From positions 30,621 through 94,620 of the forward strand of contig JASKKK010000002.1 of NCBI GenBank assembly GCA_030154185.1: a stretch of DNA of 64,000 nt. Direction: 5' to 3'. The notes beneath the pieces were generated by a model. The model ran no database searches, had not been told where the DNA came from, and saw only the letters and a program-made list of their open reading frames with translations. This DNA comes from Desulfuromonadales bacterium. Lineage in GTDB: Bacteria; Desulfobacterota; Desulfuromonadia; Desulfuromonadales; Syntrophotaleaceae. Of this stretch, positions 59,110-64,000 are shown in pieces; positions within the stretch are counted from its first letter, which is position 1, and each line of letters begins with the position of its first letter. A program made the position numbers and the translations under genes.

Positions 59110-60039
59110 TTGAACGATCATCCCCTTTCCAGCACCCCGCTTTTGGCCATCGTCGCCTGCCTCTTATGGTCTACGGCTTTTGTGGGCGTAAAAATCGGCT
59201 TGCAATACTGCGGCCCCCTTGCCTTTGCCGGGATACGGTTCATGCTTTCCGGTCTGCTGCTGGTTCCCCTGTGGTGGTCTCACCGTCCCCGGAAGGCAGC
59301 GGTGATCAACAATGCCGGCTTGATTCTCAAGCTCGGCTTTTTTCAGACCTTTACCCTTTATGGGCTTTTCTATTTCGGCATGACCCTGGTTCCCGGAGCA
59401 CTGGCTGCCATGGTCATCGGAGCTTCACCACTGGTAACGGCGGTACTGGCTCATTATTGCATTCCAGCGGACCGCATGACGTCGACCAAAGCCATCAGCC
59501 TCCTCCTGGGACTTTTCGGCGTCACCATATTGAGTTTCAGTCGTCTGCCGTGGGCATCCGCCACCGGGCTGCTGGAACTGGCAGGAATCGGCATTCTGCT
59601 GTTGGCCAATCTCGCAGGCGCCATGGGCAATATCATGGTCTCCCGACACAGGGCCGACCTGGAACCCGTTTTTTTGAACTCCGCACAAATCTTTGTCGGG
59701 GGACTGGGTCTATGGTTGCTTTCCCTGCCTCTTGAGGAACCCCTCTCGCCCTTTAAGCCCTGGCCATTCTGGGCTTCCCTTGCATGGCTGGCTTTCCTGT
59801 CGGCAGCTGCTTTTTCCATCTGGTTCAAGCTGCTTCGCCGTCCTCATGTAAAGGTATCGGAACTTAATTTGTGGAAATTTCTGATTCCCGTCTGTGGCGC
59901 ATTGCTTAGCTGGTTGATGCTTCCGGAAGAATCCCCGAGCTTTTGGCCCCTGGCGGGTATGGGATGTATCTCTCTTGGCATTATCATATTTAACATTCCC
60001 GCCTGGCGTAGCACCAACTCGGACCGCCCCGCTCATTGA
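59110..60039 (+). CDS. EamA/DMT family transporter
   Basis: Ten-TM-like hydrophobic profile, LLAIVACLLWSTAFVGVKIGLQYCGPLAFAGIRFMLSGLLL; TTG start tentative. Confidence 0.85.
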   Translation: MNDHPLSSTPLLAIVACLLWSTAFVGVKIGLQYCGPLAFAGIRFMLSGLLLVPLWWSHRPRKAAVINNAGLILKLGFFQTFTLYGLFYFGMTLVPGALAAMVIGASPLVTAVLAHYCIPADRMTSTKAISLLLGLFGVTILSFSRLPWASATGLLELAGIGILLLANLAGAMGNIMVSRHRADLEPVFLNSAQIFVGGLGLWLLSLPLEEPLSPFKPWPFWASLAWLAFLSAAAFSIWFKLLRRPHVKVSELNLWKFLIPVCGALLSWLMLPEESPSFWPLAGMGCISLGIIIFNIPAWRSTNSDRPAH

Positions 60040-60311
60040 TGCGCCAAAACCAAATCGGGTCGATATATTGTTAAATTTGCCATTGATCTTTGTCACCGGT
60101 TCCTATAGGTTTCGGTAAACCAAAAACTATTCAATGGTGAAAAACTGCATTTGTGAATTCCGCGATGAACGCCCCTGCCGGCTTCTGAAAGGTGGCGACC
60201 TTTATCTGACCATAGAAGCTCCACAGTCAAAGGGAGCGGATTTATCCCAGCCCGTGCTCATCCGAAACCTCAGGATGGCAATGGCGCACAGCTATTCATA
60301 TGGAGTGCGAA

Positions 60312-61532
60312 ATGAGCCGTATCTTAAAAGACATTCCCTTGCCGGACAGCAAAGGATATTTTGGCGAATATGGCGGCAGCTATATTCCCGAAGTGTTGCA
60401 GAAAGTGATGGACGAGATCACCGAAGCTTATCTCCGGATCAAGAACGATAAATCGTTTCAGGAGGAATTACAGTCCCTTTATAGCCACTATGTCGGTCGG
60501 CCCAGCGCTCTATTCCACGCCCGCAACCTCTCGAATAAGATCGGTGGTGCGCAGATTTATCTGAAACGCGAAGACCTCAACCATACCGGCGCCCATAAGA
60601 TCAATCATTGCCTGGGTGAGGCCCTGCTGGCCAAGCGCATGGGCAAGGAGATTCTCATCGCGGAAACCGGTGCCGGGCAGCACGGTGTGGCCCTGGCGAC
60701 GGCGGCGGCCCTGGTCGGTCTCGAATGCCATATTTACATGGGCGAAGTCGATATAGCCAAAGAACACCCCAACGTTACCCGTATGAAGATCCTCGGAGCC
60801 AAGGTGGTGCCAGTCACCCGCGGCACCCGGACTCTCAAGGATGCAGTCGATGCCGCTTTCGAGGCCTATCTTGAGGATCCCGTCCGTCAGATCTACGCCA
60901 TCGGCTCCGTGGTCGGTCCCCACCCTTTCCCGATGATGGTCCGGGATTTTCAGCAAATCGTCGGCATGGAAGCCCGCGAACAGTTCCTGGAAATGACCGG
61001 TCGCCTGCCGGACAATCTGGTTGCCTGCGTCGGTGGAGGCTCCAACGCCATCGGCCTGTTTACCGCATTTCTCAACGACGACAATGTAGCCATCTACGGT
61101 GTCGAACCTTCCGGGCGGGGAATGACCGACGGCGATCACGCGGCCACCTTGTCCCTCGGGAAGCCTGGCGTCATGCACGGTTTCCGTTCTTACATGCTGC
61201 AGGACGACCAAGGTGCGCCGCTGCCGGTCTATTCCGTGGCCAGCGGCCTCGACTATCCGGGCGTTGGGCCCCAGCACAGCCTGCTCAAGGATCTCAAGCG
61301 GGTTACTTACGTAACCGCCGGAGACAAGGACACCATCGACGCCTTTTTCGAACTGTCCCGCGTCGAGGGAATCATCCCGGCCCTGGAAAGCTGCCATGCC
61401 GTAGCCTATGCCATGAAGTTAGCCGCCACCCTTTCCTCCGAGCAAACCATTCTGGTCAATCTGTCCGGACGCGGCGACAAGGACATCGATTTTGTCATGG
61501 AAAACTACGGTCGGGAGTATTGCGGAGAATGA
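60312..61532 (+). CDS. trpB: Tryptophan synthase beta chain (orphan, no adjacent trpA)
   Basis: [92 protein letters not shown]. Confidence 0.95.
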   Translation: MSRILKDIPLPDSKGYFGEYGGSYIPEVLQKVMDEITEAYLRIKNDKSFQEELQSLYSHYVGRPSALFHARNLSNKIGGAQIYLKREDLNHTGAHKINHCLGEALLAKRMGKEILIAETGAGQHGVALATAAALVGLECHIYMGEVDIAKEHPNVTRMKILGAKVVPVTRGTRTLKDAVDAAFEAYLEDPVRQIYAIGSVVGPHPFPMMVRDFQQIVGMEAREQFLEMTGRLPDNLVACVGGGSNAIGLFTAFLNDDNVAIYGVEPSGRGMTDGDHAATLSLGKPGVMHGFRSYMLQDDQGAPLPVYSVASGLDYPGVGPQHSLLKDLKRVTYVTAGDKDTIDAFFELSRVEGIIPALESCHAVAYAMKLAATLSSEQTILVNLSGRGDKDIDFVMENYGREYCGE

Positions 61533-61566
61533 TGTTTACCTCCATCCCAACTGTCTGACAAAAAAT

Positions 61567-61610
61567 GGGCCGTCCTTGCGTGCTATTTCCCTGTGCACAA
61601 AGGACGGCCC
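61567..61610 (+). terminator. Hairpin downstream of trpB
   Basis: gggccgtcctt...aaggacggccc inverted repeat; no strong T-tract. Confidence 0.55.
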
Positions 61611-61753
61611 GGCCGTTTCATCCGGCATAACATGTTTAATTTGTTCTTCCCTTTCCGGGTTTTTCCCCCTATCATAGCGATGTTTTATTCAGAAGCGTAA
61701 ATTCGACAAGTCCTGTTTAATGTCCACTCGGACGTCCCAGAAGGGAGCTGAGC

Positions 61754-62308
61754 ATGCAGCAGAAAATCCTGGAAATCGCTTCCCGCGTGCGTGAACTTCG
61801 AGAACTGTCTGAAATATCCGTCGAGCAGATGGCGGAAAGCCTCAACCTGCCGATCCTCACCTATCAACGCTACGAAAACGGCAGTGAGGACATCCCCGCC
61901 AGCATCCTGTATAAAATAGCCGCCGGCCTGAAGGTCGACATGGGCCTGCTTCTGACGGGCGATATGCCGCGCATGCATATTTTCACCGTGACCCGCAAGA
62001 ACAAAGGCGTCAAGGTCGAAAGGCGCAAGCAGTACAGCTACCAGAATCTGGCAGCCAACTTCATTCACAAAAAAGCCGAACCCTTTCTTGTCACCGTCGA
62101 ACCGAAACCGGCATCCGGCAGGCCGCAAACGAATTCACACCCCGGCCAGGAATTCAATTTCGTGCTTGAGGGTAGGCTGAAAATTCATATTCACGACAAT
62201 GAAATCGAGCTGGAAGCAGGCGACTCCATCTACTTCGATGCCAATTATGAACATGCCATGGAGGCGTTGGACGGCCAGCCGGCAAGGTTTCTGGCCATCA
62301 TCCTGTAA
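61754..62308 (+). CDS. XRE-family transcriptional regulator with C-terminal cupin sensor domain
   Basis: N-terminal [44 protein letters not shown]; cupin [44 protein letters not shown]. Confidence 0.9.
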   Translation: MQQKILEIASRVRELRELSEISVEQMAESLNLPILTYQRYENGSEDIPASILYKIAAGLKVDMGLLLTGDMPRMHIFTVTRKNKGVKVERRKQYSYQNLAANFIHKKAEPFLVTVEPKPASGRPQTNSHPGQEFNFVLEGRLKIHIHDNEIELEAGDSIYFDANYEHAMEALDGQPARFLAIIL

Positions 62309-62379
62309 TTACGACCCGAAAACCGTTGTTCTAAGTCTGCCCCGGCGCACCACTCGCCATGCTGTTATGAGGAGGGACC

Positions 62380-64000
62380 ATGTCTTGCCTTTTAAACCGG
62401 TTCGTCAACCGAACCGAGTTTGACTCCTACGAAGATTTTCAAACTAATCTGTCCATCAATATCCCGGAAAACTTCAACTTCGCCTACGACGTGGTCGATG
62501 TCTATGCCGCCGAGCAGCCGGACAAGCGCGCTCTGGTGTGGTGTGACGATCACGGCAACGACCGGAGCTTCACCTTTGGCGAGTTGAAGTATTACAGCGA
62601 CAAGGCCGCCAATCTGTTCCGCAGTTACGGCATCAGAAAGGGCGACCACGTCATGCTGATCCTCAAAGGTCGCTATGAATTCTGGTTCTGCCTGCTTGGA
62701 TTGCACAAGCTCGGTGCCATAGCCACCCCGGCCACCCACATGCTTACCTCCAAGGACATCAAATACCGGGTGGAAGTCGCTTCCATCCCCATGATCATCA
62801 GTGTGGCCGACGACGGGCTCGTCGAACACATCGAGGAGGGGCAGCGGCAGACGGGCGATAAGGTGCGTCACAAGCTGCTGCTGGGGGAACCCCGCGACGG
62901 CTGGGTCGATTTCAAGAGCGAGTTGGAAAAAGCCTCCGACGTTTTCCAGCGTCCCGAAGGAAGTGAAGCCACCTGCAACGACGACATCTGTTTGGCTTAC
63001 TTTTCTTCCGGCACCACCGGCTACCCCAAACTGATTCACCACGACATGGTTTATCCCCTCGGCCATATTCTGACCGCAAAATACTGGCAGAACAATATGG
63101 ACGACGGCCTGCATTACACGGTGGCGGACACCGGGTGGGCCAAGGTGGTGTGGGGCAAGATCTATGGACAGTGGTTGTGCGGCAGTGCGGTATTCGTTTA
63201 CGATTACGACAAGTTCAACGCCGCATCCATGGCCGCCATGGCCGCCCGCTACGGGGTTACGACCTTTTGCGCGCCGCCGACCATCTACCGTTTCCTCATC
63301 AAGGAGGATCTGTCGCAGTACGATTTTTCCGGTCTGAAATACTGCGTGGTCGCCGGCGAGCCCCTCAATCCCGAGGTGTATGAACGGTTCCTCAAATACA
63401 CAGGACTTAAGCTCATGGAGGCCTACGGCCAGACCGAACTGGTGGTCACCATAGCCACCTGGCCCTGGATGGACCCCAAGCCGGGTTCCATGGGCAAACC
63501 ATGTCCCCTTTACGACATTGCCTTGCTCAACGCTGACGGCCAGCCTTGCGACGTGGGCGAAGAAGGCGAAATCGTTATCAACACCAAAACCGGAAAACCC
63601 CTCGGTCTGTTCCCCGGTTACTACCGCGATGAAGCCAAAACCACAGAGGTATGGTACGACGGTTACTATCACACCGGCGACATGGCCTGGCAGGATGAGG
63701 ACGGTTACTACTGGTTCGTCGGGCGAGCCGACGACGTCATTAAAAGCAGCGGCTACCGCATCGGACCGTTCGAGGTCGAAAGCGCTCTGATGGAACATCC
63801 GGCAGTACTCGAATGCGCCATCACGGGAGTTCCGGACCCGGACCGCGGCCAGGTGGTCAAGGCAACCGTGGTACTGACCAAGAACTACACGGCCGGTGAC
63901 GCCTTGAAAGAAGAACTGCAGGACCACGTCAAAAACGTCACGGCGCCCTACAAATACCCGCGCATTATCGAGTTCGTGCCGGAATTGCCAAAAACCATCA
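62380..64000 (+). CDS. AMP-dependent acyl-CoA synthetase (runs off window end)
   Basis: [104 protein letters not shown]. Absent from the ORF track because it has no stop in the window. Confidence 0.94.
   Translation, partial: MSCLLNRFVNRTEFDSYEDFQTNLSINIPENFNFAYDVVDVYAAEQPDKRALVWCDDHGNDRSFTFGELKYYSDKAANLFRSYGIRKGDHVMLILKGRYEFWFCLLGLHKLGAIATPATHMLTSKDIKYRVEVASIPMIISVADDGLVEHIEEGQRQTGDKVRHKLLLGEPRDGWVDFKSELEKASDVFQRPEGSEATCNDDICLAYFSSGTTGYPKLIHHDMVYPLGHILTAKYWQNNMDDGLHYTVADTGWAKVVWGKIYGQWLCGSAVFVYDYDKFNAASMAAMAARYGVTTFCAPPTIYRFLIKEDLSQYDFSGLKYCVVAGEPLNPEVYERFLKYTGLKLMEAYGQTELVVTIATWPWMDPKPGSMGKPCPLYDIALLNADGQPCDVGEEGEIVINTKTGKPLGLFPGYYRDEAKTTEVWYDGYYHTGDMAWQDEDGYYWFVGRADDVIKSSGYRIGPFEVESALMEHPAVLECAITGVPDPDRGQVVKATVVLTKNYTAGDALKEELQDHVKNVTAPYKYPRIIEFVPELPKTI

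Noticed and set aside
60134-60451. 105-aa plus-strand ORF upstream of trpB
   Set aside because: Overlaps trpB out of frame, no recognisable motif, no Trp-rich leader signature.
62392-63927. 511-aa minus-strand ORF
   Set aside because: Antisense to the acyl-CoA synthetase, which has full family motifs on the plus strand.

Overview
The window looks like ordinary chromosome from a Desulfuromonadales-type deltaproteobacterium (Geobacter/Pelobacter-like; inferred from gene content and order, not searched). It is gene-dense and mostly minus strand. Main blocks: hfq(partial)-miaA-mutL; an ExeA-type ATPase with a TPR protein; rluB-scpB-scpA-M50 protease; a DHH-CBS-CCA nucleotidyltransferase fusion; pyrD/pyrK; rimI; purM-purN (+); rpmB (+); ridA-RSH-rpoZ-gmk-yicC; a heptose/LPS-core cluster from gmhB/hldE to waaC/waaF; a lipid A/outer-membrane run (lpxK, waaA, msbA, lpxB, DegT aminotransferase, Gfo/Idh oxidoreductase, lpxA, fabZ, lpxD, skp, bamA, lolD, lolC/E); lysS and frameshifted prfB; then plus-strand aldehyde dehydrogenase, DMT permease, orphan trpB, XRE-cupin regulator and an AMP-dependent acyl-CoA synthetase running off the end. 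No tRNA, rRNA, CRISPR array or intact mobile element was recognised. Most notable: (1) the RSH (Rel/SpoT) protein in the canonical rpoZ locus has substitutions at hallmark (p)ppGpp-hydrolase residues (HDxxED to HDILQQ, LADRLHN to LAERLHD) but keeps a bifunctional-type RFKD synthetase; (2) a gnnA-like oxidoreductase between lpxA and a gnnB-like aminotransferase is interrupted by one in-frame TAG; (3) an LPS-core cluster carries a pseudokinase-kinase fusion, two further sugar kinases, a sulfotransferase in an AT-rich islet and a pyruvyl transferase; (4) a 7-bp tandem repeat sits right after scpB; (5) a canonical RF2 +1 frameshift site lies in prfB.
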